Assembly: GCF_014697075.1 (NCBI RefSeq)
Contig: NZ_JACJRE010000020.1
Span: forward strand, 62,001 to 126,000
DNA from: Tolypothrix sp. FACHB-123
Lineage (GTDB): Bacteria; Cyanobacteriota; Cyanobacteriia; Cyanobacteriales; Nostocaceae
DNA: 64,000 nucleotides
Direction of reading: 5' to 3'
Shown: one piece after another, positions 56,201 through 64,000 of the stretch
Layout of the letters: every line of letters starts with the position of its first letter
Numbering within the stretch: position 1 is the first letter of the stretch
Made by a program: the position numbers and the translations under genes
Notes under the pieces: generated by a model
Seen by the model: the letters and a program-made list of their open reading frames with translations, nothing else
Databases searched by the model: none
What the model was told of the DNA's origin: nothing

Positions 56201-58409
56201 CGCAGTGCGATCGCTTGTAAATTTCTCCTGGCGGGGTGTAGATTATATTGTTGCGGGGACTGAAGGTGGTGTATTTAGATCCCAAGATAGCGGTAACACT
56301 TGGGAACCGATTAATGAAGGGTTAACAAGTAAAGATATCACAGCTTTAGCTATCAACCCACAAGGCGATATTTTTGCCGGAACTGTGGAAGATGGGATGT
56401 TTATTTTCAAAGCTGATAGTAATAATTGGCAACCAAGTAATAAAAATTTGACTAATTTAAATATTACCGCCTTAGCTACTGCTAGCGATGGGCGAATTTT
56501 TGCAGGGACAACCAAGGGTGGTATTTATATCTTTAACGAGAATACTAACAGTTGGACGATAAATAATAATGGGTTAAATAATGGCGATATTAACTGCATT
56601 ATTAAGGCTAGTAATAGTTTATTGGTAGGCACAATTAGCGGTATTTATCGTTCCCAAAATGGTAGTAATTGGGAACAAATTGGTAATAATAATTCAGATG
56701 TAAACAGAAACATTAATAATTTCAATGTAACTGCAATTGGTACTCATAGCGCCGGCACATTATTTGCGGGAACTGCTGATAATGGAGTTTATATTTCTAG
56801 CGATAATGGGGAAACCTGGGAGGAAAATAATCAAGGACTAACTGATGTACATATCCGTTGTTTAGATATTATTTCAGACAAGATTTTTGTAGGAACAGAT
56901 AGCGGTGGTGTCTTCCGCAGGACAATTAATAATTCAGAATGGCAAGAAATTAATCAAGGTTTAAGAAATATTGATATCCGGTCAATTACTCACCATAAAA
57001 ATGATATTTATATCGGTGGAATTGGCATGTTAATTTCCCCTGATAACTTCGCCTCTGTCGAATTAAAAATTGGTGATTTATTACAAGTAACTTCTGTACC
57101 CATCCCTAGCGAAGAAGACTCTCAATTTAAAAAATGGCATTTACGCGATCGCAATGGCGTTGATGGTTATGTAGAAATTGCGGAGACAGCAGATATCGAA
57201 TTACTCCCAGCCAATACTGATGATTTTATCGTCAGCGAAGTAAATGCGATCGCCACACCACCAGAAGACCAAATAATCCCCATCCTCAAGCTAAAAGAAC
57301 CGCTAAAAAATTGCTATGACCCAGAAACCATGACTATTTATGGCAATGTAGTAACCGCTACACATGGCGAAACCATCCAAGAAATCTTAGGCAGTGGCAA
57401 TGGTACCCTAGATAATCAAAGCTTTATCTTGAAAAAACCACCCCTCACCCACGTAGCCGCCCAAACGCCAACTGGTAACAAAAGTACCCTCGAAGTCTAC
57501 GTTGATGGAGTCCGTTGGGAAGAAGTTCGCTTCTTATTTGGCTTGAGTAACCTAGACCAAAACTACATTACCCGCATCGATGACGACGGTACCACCAAAG
57601 TAATTTTCGGTGATGGTGAAAGCGGAGCGCGTCTACCAACAGGTATAGAAAATATCTTGGCAATATATCGCAGTGGCATTGGCTTAGGCGGAAACCTCAA
57701 ACAAAATCAGCTAACCCAGCTAAAAACACGACCCTTAGGCATTCAAAGCGTCACCAACCCCATCCCCGCCACCGGTGCAGCCCCCAGAGAATCAATGGAA
57801 GAAGCCCGCATCAGCGCCCCTTTGACAGTGCGCACACTCGATCGCATCGTTTCTCTACAAGACTTTGAAGACTTCGCCCGCGCCTTTGCAGGTATCGGTA
57901 AAGCCCAAGTAGAAGTAGTATCCATCGGCACAACCCAAATATTACATATCACCGTCGGTGCGATCGGCGGTGCAGCCGTATCACCAGACTCCAGCCTCTA
58001 CAACAACCTAGTCCAAGCCATAGACGCAGCCCGCGACCCCGTACAGGTATTAGTCCAGGTGAACACTTACAAACCCATCTTTTTCAACATAGAAGGCAAA
58101 ATCCTCATAGATCCGCGAAGACAACCAGAACCAGTATTAGCCGCAGTACGCCAAGCCATAAAAGACACATTTGCCTTTGAAAATCGGCAATTTGGTCAAC
58201 CAGTCACCTCCGCCGAAGCGATTGCCGCCATGCAATCCGTCCCCGGAGTCATCGCCGTCGATTTAGATGGATTATATCTGCGTGGGTTTAGCAAAACCGT
58301 CGAAGACTCATTAATCGCCCAAAAAGCCCAATGGAATCCGGATAAAAATCAAATTTCCCCAGCCGAAATGTTATTACTCAATCCTAACAGTATTACCTTA
58401 ACTTTATAA
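53250..58409 (+). CDS. Giant baseplate J-type protein 2 with two inserted seven-bladed propellers
   Basis: 1719 residues, about twice its paralogue. N-terminal ~275 residues are the J assembly start (NRPGLPSLSYRIGDWASFRRRML, DPAIALLDAWAIVADVLTFYQERIANEGYL). Residues ~280-805 (nt ~54090-55660) hold seven GGVFRSxDNGxxW...AGT units. Residues ~805-963 return to J sequence. Residues ~965-1265 (nt ~56140-57045) hold seven more units. The C-terminal gpJ core follows (VIFGDGESGARLP, ISAPLTVRTLDRIVSLQDFEDFA). Blades 3, 4 and 7 of the first propeller contain ~65-residue beta-rich inserts. Afp12-like position; the propellers probably project from the baseplate. Confidence 0.88.
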   Translation: MNSNKNIPEIYNRPGLPSLSYRIGDWASFRRRMLANLTKQPGNPEQPDNRPLAKLNTRANDDPAIALLDAWAIVADVLTFYQERIANEGYLNTATEQRSVLELARSIGYELNPGVAASTFLAFAVEDTPTSIKVARVPKGTQVVSVPQGEELPQTFETSTEIIANVDWNGLKPRLAKPQEINAATEKLYLQGIATQLQAGDHILLIDADRPQQVWYLLTLVTVEAKPQAGYTAITWENNPINVPLRQPQVFAFRQRATLFGYNAPKWQDMPDDIKRNFGGTINGGIFRSSNDGQNWAAFNNGLPTTDIRTLAFNKITGKLFVGTEGSGVFRYQEEQEKWLAVNVGLTNLNIQTLYIDDHGYLFAGTPSGGVFSSKDNGENWAQLNLGTVGLKSTGANSWESINTGLPNTVVRAIVDYATIIGKETISSNGNTVTGNNTVFNQEFAVGYTINAGGESRIVTEIINDTSLRIDSAFSKNLPGKTSYSITINNILLGTDEGIYYSADRGRNWQKKALIKVIRSLVTCNLQQGTGTISSTGTKVTGSNTNFADQLKVGDTITVAGDTKTVNLIATDSQELTLDSAFSSDLATGTTFFIGKSYIIAGTDDGIYRFENQDIFWNQRKLQGKSVRSLITYNYNGVRYILAGTNSGVFRSSDNGNNWEEFNNNLAILDVQALAVNEISGDIYAGTAGGVFLATANSNNWSVINTDLQNLNVSSLTAFSKLGTGAIARQAGNILTGSGTKFTQELKPGDRITISGQTKTVTTINNNTQITVDSDFNPVLNPGTTFTINDIKYVLAGTPFAGFVEDNATTTSSPEWPNFLIPPKPENSNQKIDLDTLYPKILADSWIVLAREDNTQILPCQVKNTSTVSLEEYGLTAKVTEIETETDVTSRNNFGLRETIVLVNSEQLNLVAEPLTVVAKQQEIFQDPIRDNQIYLKEYVAGLQVDKTVIVSGKYIRAKIKNIAGVYSWNGEEWKQKNQGLTNTAVRSLVNFSWRGVDYIVAGTEGGVFRSQDSGNTWEPINEGLTSKDITALAINPQGDIFAGTVEDGMFIFKADSNNWQPSNKNLTNLNITALATASDGRIFAGTTKGGIYIFNENTNSWTINNNGLNNGDINCIIKASNSLLVGTISGIYRSQNGSNWEQIGNNNSDVNRNINNFNVTAIGTHSAGTLFAGTADNGVYISSDNGETWEENNQGLTDVHIRCLDIISDKIFVGTDSGGVFRRTINNSEWQEINQGLRNIDIRSITHHKNDIYIGGIGMLISPDNFASVELKIGDLLQVTSVPIPSEEDSQFKKWHLRDRNGVDGYVEIAETADIELLPANTDDFIVSEVNAIATPPEDQIIPILKLKEPLKNCYDPETMTIYGNVVTATHGETIQEILGSGNGTLDNQSFILKKPPLTHVAAQTPTGNKSTLEVYVDGVRWEEVRFLFGLSNLDQNYITRIDDDGTTKVIFGDGESGARLPTGIENILAIYRSGIGLGGNLKQNQLTQLKTRPLGIQSVTNPIPATGAAPRESMEEARISAPLTVRTLDRIVSLQDFEDFARAFAGIGKAQVEVVSIGTTQILHITVGAIGGAAVSPDSSLYNNLVQAIDAARDPVQVLVQVNTYKPIFFNIEGKILIDPRRQPEPVLAAVRQAIKDTFAFENRQFGQPVTSAEAIAAMQSVPGVIAVDLDGLYLRGFSKTVEDSLIAQKAQWNPDKNQISPAEMLLLNPNSITLTL

Positions 58410-58607
58410 CCCATGAAAAATCTCTCTGTAACTCCTCTTACTTCGTGTTATTCGCGCCTTCGCGGTTCGTTATTTAAATAATATCTCTCACGCCAAGGCG
58501 CAAAGACGCAAAGAAGAAAACTCCGCGTCCTTGGCGTCTTGGCGGTTCAATTAAAAAAAATCTCTAACACCAAGACGCAAATATAATTTAACATCTTCCT
58601 CCTACAG
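58410..58607. repeat. Spacer with CAAGACGCAAA/CTTGGCG repeats
   Basis: 198 bases with related units around CGCCTTCGCGGTTCG, CCAAGGCGCAAAGACGC, TTGGCGTCTTGGCGG and CCAAGACGCAAA. Facing arms such as CCAAGGCG and CTTGGCG can pair. A common cyanobacterial intergenic repeat. Confidence 0.55.
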
Positions 58608-61600
58608 ATGAACAACCCAGAAGAACGCCTATATAAACTCCTCCCCGCCATTTATCGCATCCGCGACGAATCGGTAAATCATGGTACATTACGCGCCTTA
58701 CTTAGAGTCATCGAACAAGAACTAAATCAAATAGAAACCGACATCGAAAACCTATATGAAAACTGGTTTATCGAAACCTGCGACGAATGGGTAGTACCTT
58801 ATATTGGCGACTTATTAGATGTCAAACTCTACTCCAAAGGCTTCCGCACATTTGGCGAAGAAAGACGCGCCTATATTGCTAACACCTTAGCCTTGCGATC
58901 GCGTAAAGGCACAGTCCCCATTTTAGAACAACTCGTATTTGATACCACTGGCTGGCGGGCTAGCGTCGTCGAAAACTTTCAAGCGATCGCCACAACTCAA
59001 AATCTCAACAATCCGCGCCTAGGTGCTGTCACCGTCAACCTGCGTAACTTATCACAAAATGCTGCCAAAACTATAGATATTCGGCGTAAATCTGGACAAG
59101 CTAACGCAGTTAATTTAGGTAGTATTAATATCTTAATTTGGCGCTTAAAAACCTACCCTATAGAAAAAGTTACAGCTAAATTAGCTAACAATCAAAATCA
59201 AGGGCAATTCTATACATTTAATCCCCTTGGCGAAGATATTCTTTTATTTAATCAACCGCAAACAGAAACAGAAATTACCAGCCTCGCCAAACCAATTAAT
59301 TTACCTGGTAGTTTAACATCTAGTAAAGCCTTAATTACTGCCGAATTAGATGCAAAACGAGAAGCGATCAAACAAGGAATCCAACCAGACGACGAAGGAT
59401 TTTTTAATTACGATGCACCTGTTCTAGAAATTTTTGTAGATCAACAACCTATTAAACCAGAAGAAATTTTCATTAGCGATTTAAGCCAGTGGACAATTCC
59501 TAATACTAATTTTCAACCGAAAGCGATTGTCGATTTACAATCAGGAAGATTAGCCTTAACCACCGCCACAAATCCCAAAACAGTAGAAGTTAGTTATTCC
59601 TACGCCTTTAGCCATAATATTGGTGGCGGTACTTACGATCGCACTAAGTCACTTCTTAATAGTATATCCCGTACTAAAAGCCGCATTACCTGGGATTTAG
59701 ATTATGCAACAGCAACCGATGAAAATCCCCTATTAAAAGCAGCCAAAGAATGGAATGAAAAAGTTAAAATTTGGCAATATTGTACAGAATTATTTTATAT
59801 TCCTCTACATCGCTTAGTCAGAAATCCCGATAATGAGAGAATTATCTCCACAGGTTATGAAGCACCAAAATTTCAACCAGGAATCATTAACGGTTTAAAT
59901 GTGACGGCGAAGGTTGGAGAAAACCAGGTAATTATTCATCGAGGAAATGCTGTAGATTTTATTGGACAAAATATTAATTTAAATATTAATTATCGCATAG
60001 ACTTACAAGATTATGCTAGACAAAATAAACTACAAAATCAGCAGAAAATCCTCATAGCTATTCTTTATAAACAAGCAGAAACAGAACCACGCTGGGAAAT
60101 TCAAATCGGTGCATATCCAATAATTGATAATATTCCGCCTTCAGTCATTCCCTTGACTAGCTTAACAATCGATACCAAAGGTAAAATTTTAGAATCAGAT
60201 ACTAATATTTCACCTCAGTTTCAACCAGGTGTAATTTCTGGATTCACAATTAATTTCAAAGTTACACCTTTATTATTGTCTGCTGGTCAAGCAGTTAATA
60301 TTAACGGTAAACTTATCGAATTATCTAACCCCACTACTATACCCAATATTCCTGAAGGATATACAGGGGAAAATTGGCTGTTATATATCACCCCCAAAGC
60401 CAAGATTGATATCATTCAAGATGAGGAAATGGGAGTAATTATCATCAGGGATAACCGCACTTATGAAGGCGACTTAACCCTGAATATTCCCCCAGATAAA
60501 CATTTGCAAATTGTCGCTGCTGATGAACGTCGTCCCCATTTATTAGGTAATTTATCAATTAAAGGAACCGCCAAAGCTAAAAGCAATCCTGGTGAATTTA
60601 CAATTAACGGTCTGTTGATTGAAGGTAAACTCACTGTATTACCAGGAAACTTGCAAAAATTAGAAATTGTTCACAGTACTTTAGTTCCTAATAATGGCGG
60701 AATTAAGGTAATGAAACCAGATGAAGATAATCAACCAATCACCGCCGAAGATGATGGCTTTTCGCTGATTGCAATGATTATTTACTGTCTCAACCTAATT
60801 CACAGAATCGTTGATTTAGGTATAGGCGTAGATAGCGATAATTCGCAAAATAATTTAATCAGGTTATTTCAACTAGCGTTGCGGCAAGTATCTCGTGTAT
60901 TCTCTTTTCTAGAAACCGTGCTGAATCAATGGCAATGTACATTACCACCGATTAATAATGAAGAAGAAGACGAAGGTAAAAGCTTTTGCGACCGAACTAT
61001 ACCAGATGAAACAGATAGTATTGTCGAAAATAATCAAAATTTAAGCATTACAATTCGTGAAAGTATTTGCGGCGCGATCGCCTTAGCTGATACAGTGTCA
61101 TATTTGGAGATAGCAGACAGTATTATCGACCGAGGTAAACAAGAAAATCCTGTAGTCATTGCTGCGCCTGGAACTAACACAGAAATCTATCGCACAACTA
61201 TTTTTGGTATTACCACAGTGCGGAGTATAGAAACTAGTAACACCATTTTTACAGAAAAACTTACCGCCTTGCGTCGCCAAGATGGTTGTCTGCGATTTTG
61301 TTATTTACCAAGTGGTTCGCGCACACCCCGTCGCTATCGTTGTCAACCAGACTTAGCCTTAGAAAAACTGCGAGAAGAATTAGAAAAGCAAAATCAAAAA
61401 TTACCCGCAGGAATTGTGGCTTTAGCTGTTAATCCTAGCAATCAACAAGTCTTTGCAGGTACGGAAGGTAACGGAATTTTACGTTTCGTTAACGAACAAT
61501 GGCTACCTCTAAATCAAGATACAGCAGATAAATACATCACTGCACTTTTCACCTACGACAATACTTTATTAGCGGGGACAACAGACGGCGGAATTTTCCG

Positions 61601-62759
61601 CTTGGAACTTCATAACGGAACGGCGACCATTCAGGATCACAATATAAATATTAATACAGATGTCACCGCCTTTCATCGCCTTAGTTTTAATAATCAAAAC
61701 TATCTCTTTGCAGCTACATTTGGTAATGGAATTTTTCGACTTAAAGAAAATGAGACTACCTGGAATGTAACTAATACAGGTTTAAAAAATCTCAATGTTA
61801 TCACCTTAGCGGTAGACAGCAATCAAGGTAAAATTTTCGCCGGGACATCTGGTGGTGGAGTATTTGTTTCCAAAAATAACGGTGAAACCTGGACAGCGTT
61901 AAACTATAACCTCAGAAATCTGCAAATTACGGCTTTAACTATTAATCAAAATAACGGACAAATTTTTGTGGGTACATCTGGCGGTGGAATTTACCGTTGG
62001 GAAGCAGACTGCGAACAATGGCGACGCATTAATAAAGGCTTAATTAATCCCGATATTACTGCTTTAGTTGCCTATCAAAAAACTGCTAGCGGTACTATTA
62101 CTCTAGAAGATGGTAAATTAATTGGTCAGGGAACAAATTTCCAGGAAGAACTTGGTAAAGGTAGCATCATTACTATTGGAAATGAAACCCGCACTGTTAT
62201 TGATATTGAACCCAGCCAACAAATTATTCAGATAGATAGCGCCTTAATTAATGAGTTACCTGCTACTGGTACTACTTTTACGATTAACTATCTCATAGCC
62301 GGTAGTAGTAACGGTAATATCTTCCGTTCCCAAAATAACGGTGATAGCTGGGAATTGAATGATATCAACGCCACTTACAGCGATATTACCTCCTTGGCTG
62401 TGCAAGGAACTGGACAAAATCTTGCTTTATTTGCGGGAACTGCGATCGGTGGTGTTTTACAATCAACAGATGATGGTATTAGTTGGTTACCAGTAAATCA
62501 AGGTTTACAAAATGTTACGCAAAAAATTGTCATTTTAACTAGCATACAACCGAGTTTTACTTCTACAGATTATGGTAATCCTGCCTATGCCCAACTGAGC
62601 CAAAATTGTGCGTCAGAAATTTCTCAAGGTGCAGAAGATGGTTCAGAAATTGGTGTCTTTAATGTTTTAGAACAGCCACAGCGTCAAGCCAGTCTAGAAG
62701 CTAGCCTCAAAGAATATTTACGTTTCGGCATTACTGCCAATATTTTTTACAATACTTAA
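58608..62759 (+). CDS. gpI-type tail protein with beta-helix and inserted seven-bladed propeller
   Basis: 1383 residues. The N-terminal ~110 residues are the phage tail protein domain (LYKLLPAIYRIRDESVNHGTLRALL, then WVVPYIGDLLDVK). The middle has beta-rich segments, with a beta-helix-like stretch (~600-900, EGDLTLNIPPDKHLQIVAAD ... DTVSYLEIADSIIDRG). Residues ~925-1310 (nt ~61400-62520) hold seven GGIFR-type blades, inserted between RRYRCQPDLALE and PSFTSTDYGNPAYAQL, which I expect to be adjacent in unexpanded relatives. Blade 5 has a ~65-residue insert. The C-terminus (EDGSEIGVFN, LRFGITANIFYNT) is conserved-looking. Confidence 0.87.
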   Translation: MNNPEERLYKLLPAIYRIRDESVNHGTLRALLRVIEQELNQIETDIENLYENWFIETCDEWVVPYIGDLLDVKLYSKGFRTFGEERRAYIANTLALRSRKGTVPILEQLVFDTTGWRASVVENFQAIATTQNLNNPRLGAVTVNLRNLSQNAAKTIDIRRKSGQANAVNLGSINILIWRLKTYPIEKVTAKLANNQNQGQFYTFNPLGEDILLFNQPQTETEITSLAKPINLPGSLTSSKALITAELDAKREAIKQGIQPDDEGFFNYDAPVLEIFVDQQPIKPEEIFISDLSQWTIPNTNFQPKAIVDLQSGRLALTTATNPKTVEVSYSYAFSHNIGGGTYDRTKSLLNSISRTKSRITWDLDYATATDENPLLKAAKEWNEKVKIWQYCTELFYIPLHRLVRNPDNERIISTGYEAPKFQPGIINGLNVTAKVGENQVIIHRGNAVDFIGQNINLNINYRIDLQDYARQNKLQNQQKILIAILYKQAETEPRWEIQIGAYPIIDNIPPSVIPLTSLTIDTKGKILESDTNISPQFQPGVISGFTINFKVTPLLLSAGQAVNINGKLIELSNPTTIPNIPEGYTGENWLLYITPKAKIDIIQDEEMGVIIIRDNRTYEGDLTLNIPPDKHLQIVAADERRPHLLGNLSIKGTAKAKSNPGEFTINGLLIEGKLTVLPGNLQKLEIVHSTLVPNNGGIKVMKPDEDNQPITAEDDGFSLIAMIIYCLNLIHRIVDLGIGVDSDNSQNNLIRLFQLALRQVSRVFSFLETVLNQWQCTLPPINNEEEDEGKSFCDRTIPDETDSIVENNQNLSITIRESICGAIALADTVSYLEIADSIIDRGKQENPVVIAAPGTNTEIYRTTIFGITTVRSIETSNTIFTEKLTALRRQDGCLRFCYLPSGSRTPRRYRCQPDLALEKLREELEKQNQKLPAGIVALAVNPSNQQVFAGTEGNGILRFVNEQWLPLNQDTADKYITALFTYDNTLLAGTTDGGIFRLELHNGTATIQDHNININTDVTAFHRLSFNNQNYLFAATFGNGIFRLKENETTWNVTNTGLKNLNVITLAVDSNQGKIFAGTSGGGVFVSKNNGETWTALNYNLRNLQITALTINQNNGQIFVGTSGGGIYRWEADCEQWRRINKGLINPDITALVAYQKTASGTITLEDGKLIGQGTNFQEELGKGSIITIGNETRTVIDIEPSQQIIQIDSALINELPATGTTFTINYLIAGSSNGNIFRSQNNGDSWELNDINATYSDITSLAVQGTGQNLALFAGTAIGGVLQSTDDGISWLPVNQGLQNVTQKIVILTSIQPSFTSTDYGNPAYAQLSQNCASEISQGAEDGSEIGVFNVLEQPQRQASLEASLKEYLRFGITANIFYNT

Positions 62760-62773
62760 GGAAGATAAATAAT

Positions 62774-64000
62774 ATGAAAGGTGATTTTACTCGTTTAAGT
62801 TTTAAACCTCAGAAACACTATAACGGCGTTTGGATGCAGCAAGGACGGTTGCAATTAGATGCTGATTGGAATGAACAAGTTGATATCCAAAATTATCTGC
62901 ATCAATCTCTAGGAAAAAATATTATTGGTGTTAGTGGTGCGAATAAAACTGCTGGGAATTTTAAAATAGATATTAGTGATGATAATTTAAATATTGCCCC
63001 CGGACAGATTTATGTTGGCGGGTTATTGTGTGAATTAGAAAAAAATATCACATACAAAAATCAGCCGGATTATCCTCAACCTCCAGAAATCAAACAAGAG
63101 AGTACATATTTAGTCTATCTTGATGTCTGGGAACGCCACGTTACGGCATTAGAAGATACTGCAATTCGAGAAGTCGCTTTAGATTCAAGCGTACCAGATA
63201 CTACCACGCGCACAAAAACAGTTTGGCAAGTCAAACTCCTCGAAATTCAACTACCAGCAGAATATTCCTATACTGCACAAAAAGCAGCAATTGGCGAAGA
63301 CGCAATTAGTCAAATTCAAACTAAACGTAAAGCCTTTACACTTGCTAAATTACAAGAATTAATTAGCAAAGGTGATAATCAACAGAAATTACTCGCTGTG
63401 AATTTTGATAACACAGCAATTACAGGTAGTCCTAGTTCCTTAGATAATCAACTTTATCGCGTTGAAATTCACAATCCCGGTACTTTACAAACCGCTACAT
63501 TTAAATGGTCAAGAGATAACGGTATAGTTGTTAGTCCCATTAGCAAAATTGACCGCAATATTATTACTATAACTAATCCCGGCAGGGATACAGCACAATC
63601 ATTTGCGCCTAATCAATGGGTAGAAATTACCGATAATGAACGCGAACTCAAAGGTGAAACCGGAATTTTAGTCCGGTTAATGGCTGGGACATCTGGTAGT
63701 AAACTAGTATTCGATCCTTCATCTAGAGTTGGTGAAATACCCATCAGTGCGGCTAATTTTCCTTTAGAGAAGCAACCAAAAGTACGGCGTTGGGATCAAA
63801 ACACTAATACAGGTACTATTTCTATCAATCAAGCTGGTGAAAATTCCCAGTGGATAAATATAGAAGCTGGGATTCAAGTTAAATTTAAAGGCGATAATTT
63901 AAATTATCAAACAGGTGACTACTGGCTAATACCCCTACGTCCTAACAGTCCAATAAAGATTGAATTACCCTTTGATGAGGAATCTAAAACTTTCATTCCC
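62774..64000 (+). CDS. DUF6519-family CIS-associated protein, 3' partial
   Basis: Open for 409 codons to the window end with no stop; not closed, so partial. Starts ATG 62774, 14 bp after the gpI stop. MKGDFTRLSFKPQKHYNGVWMQQGRLQLDADWNEQ is the signature of DUF6519 proteins, which are found next to tail and CIS genes. YLVYLDVWERHVTALED and the VKFKGDNLNYQTGDYWL block follow. Its role is unknown; a baseplate or fibre component is likely from context. Confidence 0.85.
   Translation, partial: MKGDFTRLSFKPQKHYNGVWMQQGRLQLDADWNEQVDIQNYLHQSLGKNIIGVSGANKTAGNFKIDISDDNLNIAPGQIYVGGLLCELEKNITYKNQPDYPQPPEIKQESTYLVYLDVWERHVTALEDTAIREVALDSSVPDTTTRTKTVWQVKLLEIQLPAEYSYTAQKAAIGEDAISQIQTKRKAFTLAKLQELISKGDNQQKLLAVNFDNTAITGSPSSLDNQLYRVEIHNPGTLQTATFKWSRDNGIVVSPISKIDRNIITITNPGRDTAQSFAPNQWVEITDNERELKGETGILVRLMAGTSGSKLVFDPSSRVGEIPISAANFPLEKQPKVRRWDQNTNTGTISINQAGENSQWINIEAGIQVKFKGDNLNYQTGDYWLIPLRPNSPIKIELPFDEESKTFIP

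Overview
The window looks like chromosome from a filamentous, probably heterocyst-forming cyanobacterium (Nostocales: Nostoc, Tolypothrix or Calothrix type). The reasons are the very frequent HIP1 octamer GCGATCGC, the 7-bp tandem repeats between genes (TTGGGCA, ACTGACA and similar units), and a gene set of cyanobacterial type: a PrcA-like calcium-dependent protease, bifunctional F/SBPase next to hemA, a Psb34-like thylakoid protein, two phytochromes with Rcp regulators, and a PatA-type regulator. No tRNA, rRNA, CRISPR array or recognisable transposase was seen.

Layout. 1-12 kb is mostly housekeeping: protease (partial), PlsC acyltransferase, TadA, glutaredoxin, a MASE1 histidine kinase, a DUF981 membrane protein, glpX-hemA, an excisionase-like HTH protein, an ArsR regulator and a DUF202 protein. 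12-18 kb is a light-signalling cluster (biliverdin-type phytochrome, Rcp, hybrid kinase). 18-29 kb is mixed: a lipoprotein, a 14-copy 21-bp minisatellite, Psb34-like protein, PatA-like regulator, a ParB-like gene beside an unusual nuclease-ParA fusion, an orphan ParA, a lipoxygenase, a lone cNMP-binding domain and a methyltransferase. 29-36 kb has an FAD oxidoreductase and a second phytochrome cluster (bilin Cys in the GAF domain, Rcp, receiver-GAF kinase). 36-46 kb has a rhomboid-fold protein that lacks its catalytic residues, Hsp20, a GCS2-type ligase, a zinc-ribbon/duplicated-domain gene pair, a GH10-like hydrolase and a third hybrid kinase.

46.5 kb to the right edge is a contractile injection system (CIS, phage-tail-like) baseplate operon, all on the plus strand: tube-associated protein, LysM protein, gpD hub, gp5-like spike, PAAR-like tip, gp25 wedge, two J-type baseplate proteins, a gpI-type tail protein and a DUF6519 protein cut by the window end. 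Sheath, inner tube, cap and AAA+ genes are not here and are expected beyond the right edge or elsewhere. The second J protein and the gpI protein are greatly enlarged. By eye they carry three seven-bladed beta-propellers inserted inside the baseplate folds, and some blades are in turn interrupted by a shared ~65-residue beta-rich module (four copies). This is the most striking feature of the window.

How the genes may work together: the two phytochrome clusters have parallel order (phytochrome, Rcp, receiver-GAF kinase) but complementary chromophore cysteines, which suggests red/far-red sensing with two different bilins feeding related kinases. The CIS operon could build an intracellular or thylakoid-anchored injector of the kind described in Anabaena, with the propellers decorating the baseplate.
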